The notes under the pieces were generated by a model. The model saw only the letters and a program-made list of their open reading frames with translations, was not told the origin of the DNA and made no database searches. Made by a program: the position numbers and the translations under genes. Below are positions 33,721 to 45,300 of a stretch of 64,000 nucleotides of DNA, one piece after another. The stretch spans positions 94,108,968 to 94,172,967 of the forward strand of contig NC_064830.1 in the NCBI RefSeq assembly GCF_024166365.1, in the 5' to 3' direction. The stretch comes from Elephas maximus indicus (taxonomy: Eukaryota; Chordata; Mammalia; Proboscidea; Elephantidae). Numbering within the stretch: the first letter of the stretch is position 1; the number at the start of each line of letters is the position of its first letter.

Positions 33721-34495
33721 AGAGTCTACCAATGGCCTACTGTGTGGCGGGCCTGGGCGAAGCTCCTTCAGCTCCTTGTCTTTGACCTGATCAGCAGAGA
33801 GAGCCAGGTGAAAGCCCACCCCAATGGTCTGTTCCTGGTGAAACACCTCCCTCTGGGTTTCCTGCCTGACAGGCCCAGAAGGAGGGTACCAGCTGAAGCT
33901 GTGGCACTGGGACAGCTAGCTGGGGACACTGTGTCCTAAGAGAGGACCCTGCTGGGAGAGGCTCATCTGCATGCTTGTTACCTTTAGCTGTGTCTGCTGG
34001 TTGTACTGGGATTAGGGTTGGGCCAGCTGGGGACCAGAGAGCAGAGCCTCCCTGAAGTCTCATATCTGTCCCCTCTTCCTCCCTGCCATGGAGCTAATAC
34101 CCCTTAGAGGGTTCAAAAAAAAAAAAAGATATGGAGAAATCAGTGGAGGTAGGTGTGTGATTCTAAGGGGTGAGCATGTATGATGAGGAAAGTCTGGGTA
34201 AAGATGAGAGAGAGGCCGTAGCACATGGAGTGGTGGTGATCATGTGGAGGGAGGCCTGTATGCCCCTTTTCAGGAAAGCGGATGTGCCTCCTAGAGACCC
34301 CCTATCACCCAACCTCATCCCAACCCCAGCCCAGATTCTAGAGTCTTTTGCATTTTGGGGGGAAACACTGCCCCCTTGGTGCCAGAACGTACCAACCACA
34401 AACATGTGGCTGCCGGTCCCGAACATTTTCCTTAAAATTCTTCAGAGGCCAGATACTGGTTTCTAAACATCATTCTCCTCTAAGAACAGGATCTA
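33721..34495. other. Unassigned spacer sequence
   Basis: No gene or nameable repeat is seen apart from an A12 run near 34118. Confidence 0.35.
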
Positions 34496-35316
34496 GGGTT
34501 CCTTAGAGAAATGGCTAGTTCCAGGACCAGGAAAGTACAAAGTGAGCCCGGAACATCTTGTTATGCCAAAAATGCTCAAAAAGTGATGAGGACATCTCAA
34601 AATAATGCAAGAACCAGCTTGAAGGGAGGGGAGATCCTAGTGGCCAAATTGGGGACATTTGTGCATCAAAATGAATGATGACAGGACTACACATTGATTG
34701 AATAAGAATCCGTGAGCATCCATGCTGAGCATACATACATACGTACATACAAACACGCACCTAAACGGAAAAAAAGGAAACTCTCCCGTACAGTAGAATG
34801 CTGGCTAATAATCATAGAAGGAATGTTGGATTTAGGGGAGAAAAAAAAATTTTTTTTTTTTCAACCATCATGGCAGTGTAAGAGATTTAGGCAAGAATTA
34901 TGAGTGGATGTTAAAAATTACTTGATGAAGGTTTGAATAAGAACAGGACATTTCCACAGTCTCAAAGAGTCTCCTCACAGATTACTTATTAATTACAAAG
35001 GAATCAATTCTTACTTTACAGTGGCTAAATCTAGCAGGTATCACTTTAGCCAAGTTGACAAAGTTAACGTAACCATTAGTGGAATAAGCTGACATCTTCA
35101 GCCTCTTGATGGGAAGCAGCGGGGAGGAGCCCAAATCTCCTCTGTGGGATTCCTGCCAAAAATTCACAAACCTGAATCTAATCATGAGGAAACATCAGTC
35201 AAACCTGTTAAGAGACCTTCTACAAAACATCTGACCTCTACTCTGTAAAAGCTTCAGTGTAATGAAAGAAAGAGAAAGGCTGGAAAACCCCAGGTTAAAG
35301 GAGACTGAAGTGACAT

Positions 35317-35486
35317 GGGAAACTCTGGCGACGTAGTGCTTAAGTGCTACGGCTGCTAACCAAAAGGTTGGCAGTTCAAATCCACGGGCTGCTCCTTGGA
35401 ACCTCTGGGGCGCAGTTCTACTCTGCCCTATAAAGTCAATATGAATCGGGATCAATTCTACAGCGATGGGTTTGGTTTTGGGTTTG
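35317..35486 (+). repeat. AfroSINE (first of a same-site pair)
   Basis: Full copy flanked by perfect 10-base GAAGTGACAT at 35307-35316 and 35487-35496. Confidence 0.93.
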
Positions 35487-35496
35487 GAAGTGACAT

Positions 35497-35696
35497 AGGA
35501 GTCCCTGGGTGATCCAAACAGTCAAAGTACTTGGCTGCTAACTGAAAGGTTGGTGGTTTGGGTCCATCCAGAGGCACCTCAGAAGAAAAGTCTGGTGATC
35601 TACTTCTAAAAACTCACCCACTGAAAACGCTATGAAGCACAGCTCTACTCTGACATGAGTTGATTCCAACTTGATGGCAAGTGGTTTGTTTTTTTG
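35497..35696 (+). repeat. AfroSINE-related, GGGTGG-head subfamily (second of the pair)
   Basis: It starts 'aggagtccctgggtgatcc' directly after the second GAAGTGACAT and ends before a third, one-mismatch copy (GAAGGGACAT, 35697-35706). A different subfamily from its neighbour. Confidence 0.9.
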
Positions 35697-35875
35697 GAAG
35701 GGACATGAGTCACACGACAACTAAATGCAAGGCTGGATCTTGGATGGGCTCCTGGAATGGGGAGGGGGGCTGGCATAAAGGACATCACGGGGACAATTGT
35801 GAGATTTGAATATGGACTATATGTTAGATAGTAATATCACATCAACTTTAATTTCCCGAATTTGGAAATTATACC

Positions 35876-36042
35876 AGGAGCCCTGGTATCCCAGTGGTTA
35901 AGAGCTACAGCTGCCAACCAAAAGGTCAGTGGTTCGAATCCACCAGTTGCTCCTTGAAAGCCCTATGGGGCAGTTCTACTCTGTCATACAGAGTTGCTAT
36001 GAGTCAGAATCGACGTGACCGCAATGGGTTTTTTTTTTTTTG
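35876..36042 (+). repeat. AfroSINE
   Basis: Full copy; head 'gagccctggtatcccagtgg' and tail with a T11 run after 'gcaatgggt'. Confidence 0.9.
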
Positions 36043-36126
36043 GTAAGAAAACTTTTGTGTTCTTAGGGAATACATGCTAAAGGGGTAAAGGGACATGAAG
36101 CCAGTGGTCTAGAAAAAAATGAGGCT

Positions 36127-36192
36127 ATATATGTACATATGTAAGTATATATATAAGTGTGTGTGTGTGTATGTGTATATACATATATGTAT
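36127..36192. repeat. TA/TG-rich microsatellite
   Basis: Mixed (TA)n, (TG)n and TATG units. Open frames here are microsatellite artefacts. Confidence 0.8.
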
Positions 36193-36197
36193 ACATT

Positions 36198-36580
36198 TGT
36201 TGTTAGTTGCTGTTGAGTTGGCTTCAACTCACGGCAGCCCCATGTGTAATAGAACGAAATGTTGCCGAGTCCCGTGCCATCTTCGTGATCACTGGTATGT
36301 TAGAGTCCGTTGTCTGTGCCTACTGTGTTAGTCCATCTCACTGAAGGTTTCCCTCGATTTTGCTGACCCTCTAGCAATTACAATGCCCTTTTCTAGTGAT
36401 TGGTCCTTCCTGAAGATGTTTTCAAAGTAAGCCAGGTGAAGTCTCACCATCCTTGCTTCTAAGGAAGAGTCTTACTGTAGTTCTAATACTGATTTGTTCA
36501 TTCTTCTGGCAGTCCATGGTGTATTCAATATTCCTTGCCAGCACTACAATTCTAATGCATCAATTCTTCTGTATGTGGTG
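36198..36580 (-). mobile_element. RTE LINE 3' fragment, minus strand
   Basis: The tail lies at the left ('ttgttgttagttgctgttgag') and the interior runs right to the 'cagtccatggtgtattcaat' region of the C-terminal coding part. A second TA/TG-rich microsatellite follows at about 36575-36640. Confidence 0.88.
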
Positions 36581-37114
36581 TGTATGTCTATACGGTGTGT
36601 ATGTCTATATGGTATATATGTATACATGGTGTATATATACAGTAAAACCTGCTAAACCCAGAACCTGTGTAAGGCAGTAAGGCAGGGAGCCTGTTGGAGA
36701 AGGAATACTCAAATGTATTCCACTAAAACAAGCAATACAAGAGGGATACTACTACACCCTGTCAGAAGTGAAAAACTTACGAGACTTGGAAAAACAAGGC
36801 AGTCCTGTCAAGTTCTGGCTCTCACAGGTTTCACTGCACATACACACACACACAAAGAGAGGGAAAACCTATGTAGTAAAATGTTGATATTTGCTGAGTG
36901 CTGAATCCGGGAAAAGGGTAAATGGGAATTCTGGGTATGATTTGTGCAACTCTCCTGTCAGTTTAAAACTATTTAAACATAAGAAGTTAAAAAAAAAAGA
37001 ACAAGTGAGAAAAAAGACAATGGGACCCATTTTCAGAAGAAGGTTGTTAACCAAGTTCACAAACCAACTGCTAAAACCAAACAAGAGGTTCCTCAAAATA
37101 AAACCAAACAAAGA

Positions 37115-37850
37115 TGTATGAAATCTTTGAGGAAAAGATTACAAAACTTTATTGAATGTCATCAAAGAATGCCTAACTACGTGAAGAGATATTTCATGTC
37201 CATAGGGAAAAATTCAATATCAGAAAGATACCACTTCTCCCAAATTATAATTTCTGTCAAAACCCACACACATATGAGTAAGTGTGTGGAACTTGACAAA
37301 CTGATTCTAAAATTTATGTGGAAGAGCTAAGGGGCAAAGAAGCCAAGACTTTGAAAGAAAACAAACAATATGGGGGGACACATCTTTCACTGATATTAAG
37401 ACATATTATAGAGTTTGGAAACCCTAGTGGAGTAGTGGTTAAGTGCTACAGCTATTAACCAGAGGTCGGCAGTTGGAATCCACCAGGCGCTCCTCGGAAG
37501 CTCTACCGGGCAGTTCGACTCTGTCCTACAGGGTCGCTATGAGTCGGAATCGACTTGACGGCAGTGGGTTTGTTTTTTTTTTGTGGAGTTATGATAATTA
37601 CAAAAGCATGGTATTAGCACAAGGTTAGAACAGAAAAACTGGAATGAATGAGAGAGCGTCAAAACAGCCACTTGCATATGTAGAAACAGAACACAGAGAA
37701 CAGATGGACTTTTCAATGAAAGGAACTGTGAAAATTATTTTCCATATGGGGAAAAAAATTGGATTTCCTCTTCACACTACGCATAAAAGTTAACCTGAAA
37801 GCGAAAGAGCAAATCTTTAAAATTTTTACCACTAGGATGAAGTGGTAGGT
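37115..37850 (+). mobile_element. Old L1 ORF2 fragment, split by a SINE
   Basis: 'gaaatctttgaggaaaagatta', 'aaactgattctaaaatttatgtgg', 'gcatggtattagcac' and 'aacagaacacagagaac' are ordered L1 ORF2 3' text. Inactive. Confidence 0.7.
37417..37580 (+). repeat. AfroSINE in old L1
   Basis: Full copy, low divergence, ending in a T9 run. L1 text continues on both sides. Confidence 0.93.
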
Positions 37851-37874
37851 GCTGATGGGGTTATTTCTTAAATA

Positions 37875-37902
37875 AGACCCTCCCCCCACCCCACCCCACC
37901 CC
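37875..37902. repeat. (CCCCA)n-like simple repeat
   Basis: Four CCCCA-like units next to a C run and an A6 run. Confidence 0.8.
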
Positions 37903-38048
37903 AAAAAACACGGCACAAATCAAAAAAGAAAAATGACTTCTGAGGGCACTTTCATAATATGACAAAATACTTGCCACAATAATTTCCGTTTGATTATTCA
38001 CGATATATCAAAGACCAGATTAAGTACCTTAATCCTTACACTCATATA

Positions 38049-38213
38049 ACCAAAACCACACCCGGTGCCGTCGAGTCCATTCCGACTCATAGCGACCCTA
38101 TAGGACAGAGTAGAACCGCCCCATAGAGTTTCCAAGGAGCACCTGGCGGATTCGAACTGCCTACCCTTTGGTTCGCAGCTGTAGCACTTAACCACTATGC
38201 CACCAGGGTTTCC
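38049..38213 (-). repeat. AfroSINE, minus strand
   Basis: Near-consensus copy with a perfect 12-base target-site duplication, TACACTCATATA (38037-38048 and 38214-38225). Confidence 0.97.
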
Positions 38214-38225
38214 TACACTCATATA

Positions 38226-38350
38226 GGAAAACATTATTAGCCTCATTTTACGGCTGAGGGGGCAAGCACTTAGACAGGTTAAGGAACTTGCCCAAGGCCA
38301 CACAGCCAGCAAGGACCCAAACCAAGATTCAGCCCAGATCTAGGGGACCC
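38226..38350 (-). repeat. MIR fragment
   Basis: 'attagcctcattttacggctgagg', 'aaggaacttgcccaaggcca' and 'cacagccagcaagg' form a clear MIR core in reverse. Confidence 0.85.
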
Positions 38351-38414
38351 CAGTTCCTGTTCTTCTACCTCTACACCTTACTATCCCTCTGATACTTTAC
38401 ATTAGAGTTCATAA

Positions 38415-39782
38415 CACCCAGCAGACTGGAAGCAATCCATATTTTTGCCTACTCCAAAGAAAGGTGATCCAACGGAAGGTGGAAATTATCTAATGATATC
38501 ATTAATATCACACCCAAATAAAATTTTGCTGAAGATCATTCACCAGTGGTTGCAGCAGTACACCAACTGGGAACTGGCAGAAATTCAAGCCGGATTCAAA
38601 AGAGGATGTGGAACGAGGGATATCATTGCCAATGTCAGATGGATCCTGGCTGAAAGCAGAGAATTACCACAAAGATGTTTACCTGCGTTTTATTGACTAT
38701 ACCAAGGCATTTGACTGTGTGGATCCCAGCAAATTACAAATAACATTGTGAAGAATAGGAATCGCAGAACACTTAATTGTGCTCCTGAGGAACCAGTGCA
38801 TAGACCATGAGGCAGTTGTTCAAAGAGAACAAGGGGATACTGTATAGTTTAAAGTCAGGAAAGGTGTGTGCCAGGGTGGTATCCTTTCACCATACTTATC
38901 CGATCTGTGTGCTGAGCAAATAAACTCAGAAGCCGGACTATATGAAGAAGAACGGGACATCAGAATTGGAGGAAGACTCGTTAACAACATGTGACATGCA
39001 AATGACACAACCTTGCTAGCTGAAAGTGAAGAGGGCTTAAAGCACTTGCTGGGGAAGATCAAAGACTACGGCCTTCAGTATGGCTTATACCTCATCATAA
39101 ACAAAACAAAAATCCTCACAAGTGGACTAATAAGCAACATCATGATAAACAGAAAATACTGAAGTTGTTAAGGATTTCCTTTTACCTGGTTCCACAATCA
39201 ACAGCCATGGAAGCAGCAGTCAAGAAATCAAAAGATGCATTGCATTGGGCAAATCGGCTGCAAAAGCCCTCTTTAAAGTGTTAAAAACCAAAGATGTCAC
39301 TTTAAGGACTAAGGTGATCTTGACTCAGGCCATGGTGTTTTCAACCACCTCACATGCATGCGAAAGCTGAGCAATGAATAAAGATGACCGAAGAAGAATT
39401 GATGCCTTTCAATTATGGTGTTTGGGAAGAATATTGAATATACCATGAACTGCCAAAAGAATGAACGAATCTGCCTCAGAAGAAGTACAGCCAGAATGCT
39501 TCTTAGAAGCGAAGATGGCGAGACTTCATCTCATATACTGCAGACATGTTGTCAGAAGGGATCAGTCCCTGCAGAAGGACATCATGCTTGGTAAAGTAGA
39601 AGGTCAGCTAAAAAAAGGAAGACTCTCAACAAGATAGATTGACACAGTGGCAGCGACGATGGGCTCAAGCATAACATTGTTAATGAGATTGGCGCAGGAC
39701 CAGGCAGTGTTTCGTTCTGTCATACATGGGGTCGCTATGAGTTGGAACTGACTCAAACGCACCTAACAACAACAATAACAAC
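38415..39782 (+). mobile_element. RTE LINE, 5'-truncated
   Basis: It starts in the RT domain and runs to the tail 'cgcacctaacaacaacaat'. 'cgttttattgactataccaaggcatttgactgtgtgg' marks RT motif A. The catalytic YADD position is degraded near 38990 (a stop in 'aacatgtgacatgcaaatgacac'). Several stops and frameshifts; inactive. Confidence 0.9.
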
Positions 39783-40265
39783 AATGTGGGTGTGGGGGTG
39801 GAATAAATACATCCAGACACACAACTCCAACACAAAGAAGTGTTCAAAGTTTACATGGCTGTCTCCTCGACTAGCTCATATTGGGTATTCAGTTGGTGCT
39901 TAAAAAATAGTACTTTCTTTTCTGCCTGTCACCCTGGGAATGGCTGGCATGTGATAAAGAATAGGAATAGCCACAAATTGTGAGGCAGCTGGAAAGTGCC
40001 AGACACATATGCACACACAGATAATCCTACTGCCATTTCATTAATTCCAGAACCGAGCTTCTGCTGGAGGGATCCCAATGGTTTGAGACTGGGCACATTT
40101 TTTTGTGCAGTGGGTGAGGTGAAAAGACATGTAATGGTATAAAAGGAAAGGGGCTTTAGAGGCTTGAGAAACTTTTCACTATCTCATTATTAAATGTCAA
40201 ATAGTATATAAAATATACCTCCTTTGTGACCTTGATTGCTGCCAAGGAAAATAAATATTTTGTAC
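39783..40265. other. Unassigned spacer sequence
   Basis: No gene or nameable repeat is seen. Confidence 0.3.
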
Positions 40266-40269
40266 AATG

Positions 40270-40470
40270 TTTTGGCTTTTTATTTAAAATTATCTTCAAA
40301 AATACAGAAGTGTCTAAAGGAGAAATACAATCCACTCCCTCCCACCCCTAACCATTGGTAACCATTGTCACTGTTAACAGTCTGTGGGGAATCCTTCCAG
40401 GCTCTTTCTTCTATGCATGTATAAAAAAAAAAAAAAATTTTTTTTTTTTTATAGCCATTTAAAAAGACAC
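40270..40470 (-). repeat. Old L1/HAL1-like relic, part 1
   Basis: 'aaaggagaaatacaatccactccctcccac' and 'taaccattgtcactgttaacag' resemble the minus strand of an old L1/HAL1. A matching continuation lies at 41875-42050. An A15/T13 palindrome sits at about 40422-40453. Confidence 0.4.
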
Positions 40471-40976
40471 TGTCTTAGTCATCTAGTGCTGCTATAATAG
40501 AAATACCACAAGTGGATGGCTTTAACAAAGAGAAATTTTTTTTTCTCACCGTCTCGTAGGTTACAAGTCCAAATTCAGTGTGTCAGCTCTGGGGGAAGGC
40601 TTTCTCTCTCTGTCGGCTCTGGAAGAATGTCCTTGTCCTCAATCTTCCCCTGGTCAAGGAGCTTCTCAGGTACAGGGAGCCCAGGTCCAAAGGATGCACT
40701 CTGCTCCTGGTGCTGGTTTCTTGGTGGTATGAGGTACCCAACTCTCTGCTTGCTTCCCTTTCCTTTTACCTCTTGAGAGATAAAAGGTGGTGCAGACCAC
40801 ACCCCAGGGAAACTCCCTTTACTTTGGATCACAGAGGTGACCTGGGTAATCCCACCCTAATCCTCTCAACATAAAATTACAATCACAAAATGGAGGACAA
40901 CCACACAATACTGGGAATCATGGCCTAACCAAGTTGACACATATTTTGGGAGGGGTACACAATTCAATCCATGACA
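40471..40976 (-). mobile_element. MaLR/ERVL-type solo LTR, minus strand
   Basis: Opposite orientation to the other copies: it starts 'tgtcttagtcatctagtgctg' and ends 'caattcaatccatgaca'. L1M text follows directly at the right edge. A fossil solo LTR. Confidence 0.88.
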
Positions 40977-41860
40977 CTAAATGCAATATGGTAAACTGGA
41001 TTGGATCCTGGAACATAAAAAGAACACTAAGGGGAAGACTGGTAGTATCCAAATAAAATCTGAAGTTTGGTTGATATTAATGTACTAATGTTAATTTCTT
41101 ACTTTTGACAAATGTGCCACGGTTGTTTAAGATGGTAACAGAATGGGAAACTGAATGAAGGGTGTATAGGAACTCTCTGTACTGTTTGTGCAACTTTTCT
41201 ATAAATTTAAGAAGTTTCTTTAGAAAATACACTTACGATGTGGAGAAATTAGAATCCTCATTACGTTGCTGATGGAAAAGCAAAATGGATCAGCCACTGT
41301 GGAAAACAGTTTGGTGGTTCTTCAAAAAGTTAAACATTGAACTACCATAACCGCATCCAAAACCTTTGGCCACAGAGTTGATTCCAACTCACAGCAACCC
41401 TATTGGGACCCTGTAGGACAGTGTAGAACTGCCCCGTAGGGTTTCCAAGGCTGTAATCTTGGCAGACTGCCACATCTTTCTCCTGCGGAGCGGCTGGTGG
41501 GTTTCAACCTCCAACCTTTTGGTTAGCAGCCAAACACTTAACCACTGCACCACCAGGGCTCCTTTAGAACTACCATATGGTCCAGCAACTCCCCTGCTAG
41601 TTAAAACAGGTATCAAACAAATGCATGTACGTGGATGTTCATAGCAACACTATCCGTAATAGCCAAAAGGTGGATACAACCCAAATGTCCATCAGCAGAC
41701 GAATGGATATAGAAAAGGTGGTATATCCATACCATGGAATATGATTCAGCCATACAAAGGAGCAAAGTTCTGATAGATGTTACAACGTGGATGAACCTCA
41801 AAAACATTCTGCTGAGGCACAAATTGCACAATGCCGTGAATGTAACTAAATCCCACTGAG
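40977..41860 (+). mobile_element. Old L1 (L1M-type) pieces: 3' UTR then ORF2 end
   Basis: 40977-41235 is 3'-UTR text ('ctaaatgcaatatgg', 'ggattggatcctggaac', 'gcaacttttctataaatt'). 41236-41860 is ORF2 3' text from a second copy ('gcaaaatggatcagccactg', 'ccaaatgtccatcagcagacgaatgg'), split by a SINE. No coding capacity. Confidence 0.75.
41350..41566 (-). repeat. AfroSINE, long form, in old L1
   Basis: Long subfamily with the 'ggctgtaatcttggcagactgcc' block. Perfect 11-base target-site duplication GAACTACCATA (41339-41349 and 41567-41577). Confidence 0.96.
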
Positions 41861-41874
41861 CCGTTATGCAAATT

Positions 41875-42050
41875 TCACCTCAATAACTTCCTTGTACATG
41901 TATCTTTGCACGTCTGCATGAATATTTCTGTAGGGTTAGTTCTTAGAAGTGAATTTGTGGGTCAAAGCTATACGTGTTTAAAATTTTCATGGATACAGCC
42001 ACATTTTTGCTCCACAATGATTAAATCCATATTTGTTCCCATCATATGAT
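41875..42050 (-). repeat. Old L1/HAL1-like relic, part 2
   Basis: 'cttgtacatgtatctttgcacg' and 'tctgtagggttagttcttagaagtg' continue the type of text seen at 40270-40470, suggesting that the elements in between were inserted into it. Confidence 0.4.
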
Positions 42051-42317
42051 AATTTCTGTCTCACCCACACCTGGCCTTTATACTCCTTGTCCCTAAGGTT
42101 CACACTAATCCAGCAAGTGGGGAGCTATTATCCATCTTATATTCCTTACCAGACAGAAAAAAAGGGAGGGATGTGTTATTGTGAGGATTAAGTTAGATGA
42201 TGTTTGGAAAATACCAGATGCATGGCAGCACTAAGTCATTGTTAGTTTTCATCCTTTTTTACTTCATCCTTATTCCCCTGAAAACATGAAAATCTTTTTT
42301 TAATAATATTTTATTGT

Positions 42318-45300
42318 GTTTTTTTCTTTCTTTTTAATTGTGCTTTAAGTGAAAGTTTATAATTCAAGTCCGTTTCTCAAACAAAAACTTGTACACACAT
42401 TGTTATGTGACCCTAGTTACTCTCCCTACAATGTGGCAGTATACTCCTCCTCTCCACCGTGTATTTCTTGTGTCCATTCAACCAGCTCCTGTCCCCTTTT
42501 ACCTTCTCATCTCGCCTCCAGACAGGAGCTGCACATTTCGTCTCATATATCTACTTGAGCCAAGACCCACACTTTTCACCAGTATCATTTTACATCTTGT
42601 AGTCCAGTCTAATCTTTTCTGAAGTGTTGGCTTCAGGAATGGTTTTAGTTCTGGGCTAACAGAGAGTCAGGGGGCCATGTCTTCTGGGGTCCCTCCAGTC
42701 TCACTCAGACCATCAAGCCTGGTCTTTTTACTAGAATATGAGTTCTGCACCCCACTTTCCTCCGGCTCCATCAGGGACTCTCTGTTGTGTTCCCTATCAG
42801 GGCAGTCATTGGTGGTAGCCTGGCACCATCTAGTTCTTCCAGCCTCAGGCTAATGGCATCTCTGATTTATGTGGCTCTTTCTGTCTCTTGAGCTCATGTT
42901 TTCCTTATGTTTTTTTGTATTCTTTATTCTCCTTTGCTCCAAGTGGGTTGGGACCAATTGATGCATCTTAGATGGTCCCTTACCAGCTTTTAAGACACCA
43001 GATGCCACTCACCAAAACGGAATGCAGAACGCTTTCTTAAGAAACTTTGTTATGCCAACTGACCTAAACGTCCCCTGAAACCGTAGTCCCCAGACCCCTA
43101 CTACTCTGGCCCTCAAAGTGTTTGGTTGTATTCAGGAAACTTCTTACCTTTTGGTTTAGTCCAGTTGTGCTGATTTCCCCTGTATTGTGTGTTGTCCTTC
43201 CTTGCACCTAAAATAATTCTTGTCTACTAGTTAGTGAATACCCCTTTCCCCCCTCCCCACCCTTGCAACCATCAAAGAATGTTTTCTTCTGTGTTTAAAC
43301 CTTTTCTTGAGTTCCTATAATAGTGGTCTCATACAATATTTGTCCACCTGCAACTGACTAATTTCACTCAGCATAATGCCTTCCAGATTCCTCCATGTTA
43401 TGAGATGTTTCACGGATTCATCATTGTTCTTTATCTTTGTGTTGTATTCCACTGTATGAATATACCATAATTTGTTTATCCATTCATTCATTGGTGGGCA
43501 CCTAGGTTGTTTCCATCTTTTTGTTTTTGTGAACAGTGCTGCGATGAACATGGTTGTGCATGTATCTATTCGTGTAAGGGTTCTTATTTCTCTAGGATAC
43601 ATTCCAAGGAGTGGGATTGCTGGATTGTATGGTAATTCCATTTCTAGCTTTTTAAGGAAGCGCCAAATCGATTTCCAAGGTGCTTGTACCATTTGACATT
43701 CCCACCAGCAGTGTATAAGTGTTCCAGTCTCTCCACAACTTCTCTGACATTTATTATTTTGTGTTTTTTGGATTAATGCTAGCCTTGTTGGGGTGAGATG
43801 GTATCTCATTGTAGTTTTGATTTGCATTTCTCTAATGGTCTTGAGCGTTTCCTCACGTACCCGTTAGCCACCTGAATGTCTTCTCTGCTGAAGTGCCTGT
43901 TCATATCCTTTGCCCATTTTTTAACTGGGTTATTTGAATTTTTGTTGTTGAGTTTTTGCAGTATCTTGTAGATTTTAGAGATTAAATGCAGATCAGATTT
44001 GTTGTAGCCAAAAATTTTTTCCCAGTCTGTAGGTTGCCTTTTTACTCTTTTGGTGAAGTCTTTGGATGAGCATAAGTGTTTGCCTTTTAGGAGCTCCCCG
44101 TTATCTAGTTTCTCTTCTGCTGTCTGTACATTGTTAGTAATGTTTTGTATTCTGTTTATGCCGTGTATTAGGGCTCCTAGCTTTGTCCCTATTTTTCCTT
44201 CCACAATCTTTATCGTTTTAGATTTTATATTTAGGTCTTTGATCCATTTGGAGTTAGTTTTTGTGCATGATGTGAGGTATGCATCTTGTTTCATTTTTTT
44301 GCAGATGGATATCCAGTTATGCCAGCACCGTTTGTTAAAGAGACTATCTTTTCCCCTTGTAACTGACTTTGGGCCTTTGTCAAATATCAGCTGCTCATAC
44401 GTGGACGGGTTTATGTCTGGATTCTGAATTCTGTTCCACTGGTCTATGTATCTGTTGTTGTACCAGTACCAGGCTGTTTTGACTACTGTGGTGGTATAAT
44501 AGGTTCTAAAATCAGGTAGAGTGAGGCCTCCCACTTTGTTCTTCTTCTTCAGTAATGCTTTACTTATCCGAGGCCTCTTCCCTTTCCATATGAAGTTGGT
44601 GATTTGTTTCTCCATCTCATTAAAAAATGCCATTGGGATTTGGATCAGTATTGCATTGTATCTGTAGATCACTTTGGGTAGAATAAACATTTTCACAATG
44701 TTGAGTCTTTCTATCCATGAGCAAGGTATGTCTTCCCACTTATATAAGTCTCTTTTGGTTTCTTACAGTACTGTCTCATAGTTTTCTCTGTATAGATCTT
44801 TTACATCTCTGGTTAAATTTATTCCTAAGTATTTTATCTTCTTGGGGGCTATTGTAAATGGTATTGATCTGGTGATTTCCTCTTTGATGTTATCTTTGTT
44901 GGTGTAGAGGAATCCAACTGATTTTTGCACGTTTATCCTGTATCCTGATCCTTTGCTGAACTGTTCCGTTAGTTTTCTTGTGGATTCTTTAGGGTTTTCT
45001 ATGTATAAGATCATATCATCTGCAAAGAGAGATACTTTTACTTCTTCCTTACCAATTTAGATGTCATTTATTTCTTTTTCTAATCTAATTGCTCTGGCTA
45101 GGACCTCCAGCACAGTGTTGAATAAGAGTGGTGATAAAGGGCGTCCTTGTCTGGTTCCCATTCCCAAGGGGGAATGCTTTCAGACTCTCTCCATTTAGGA
45201 TGATGTTAGCTGTTGGTTTTGTATAAATGCCCTTTATTATGTTGAGGAATTTCCCTTCTATGCCCATTTTGCTGAGAGTTTTTATCATGAATGGGTGTTG

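Larger units (their letters stand above)
34500..36115 (+). mobile_element. Old L1 (L1M-type) 3' UTR, carrying three SINEs
   Basis: Typical L1M 3' text is spread over the interval: 'ctacaaaacatctgacctct' (35220), 'acaactaaatgcaaggctgg' (35718), 'gatttgaatatggactatatgttag' (35803) and 'ttcttagggaatacatgct' (36060). The three SINEs listed separately interrupt it. A fossil LINE without coding capacity. Confidence 0.7.

Noticed and set aside
36119-36331. A 70-residue frame rich in Tyr/Ile/Cys
   Set aside because: It reads through a TA/TG microsatellite and an RTE tail.
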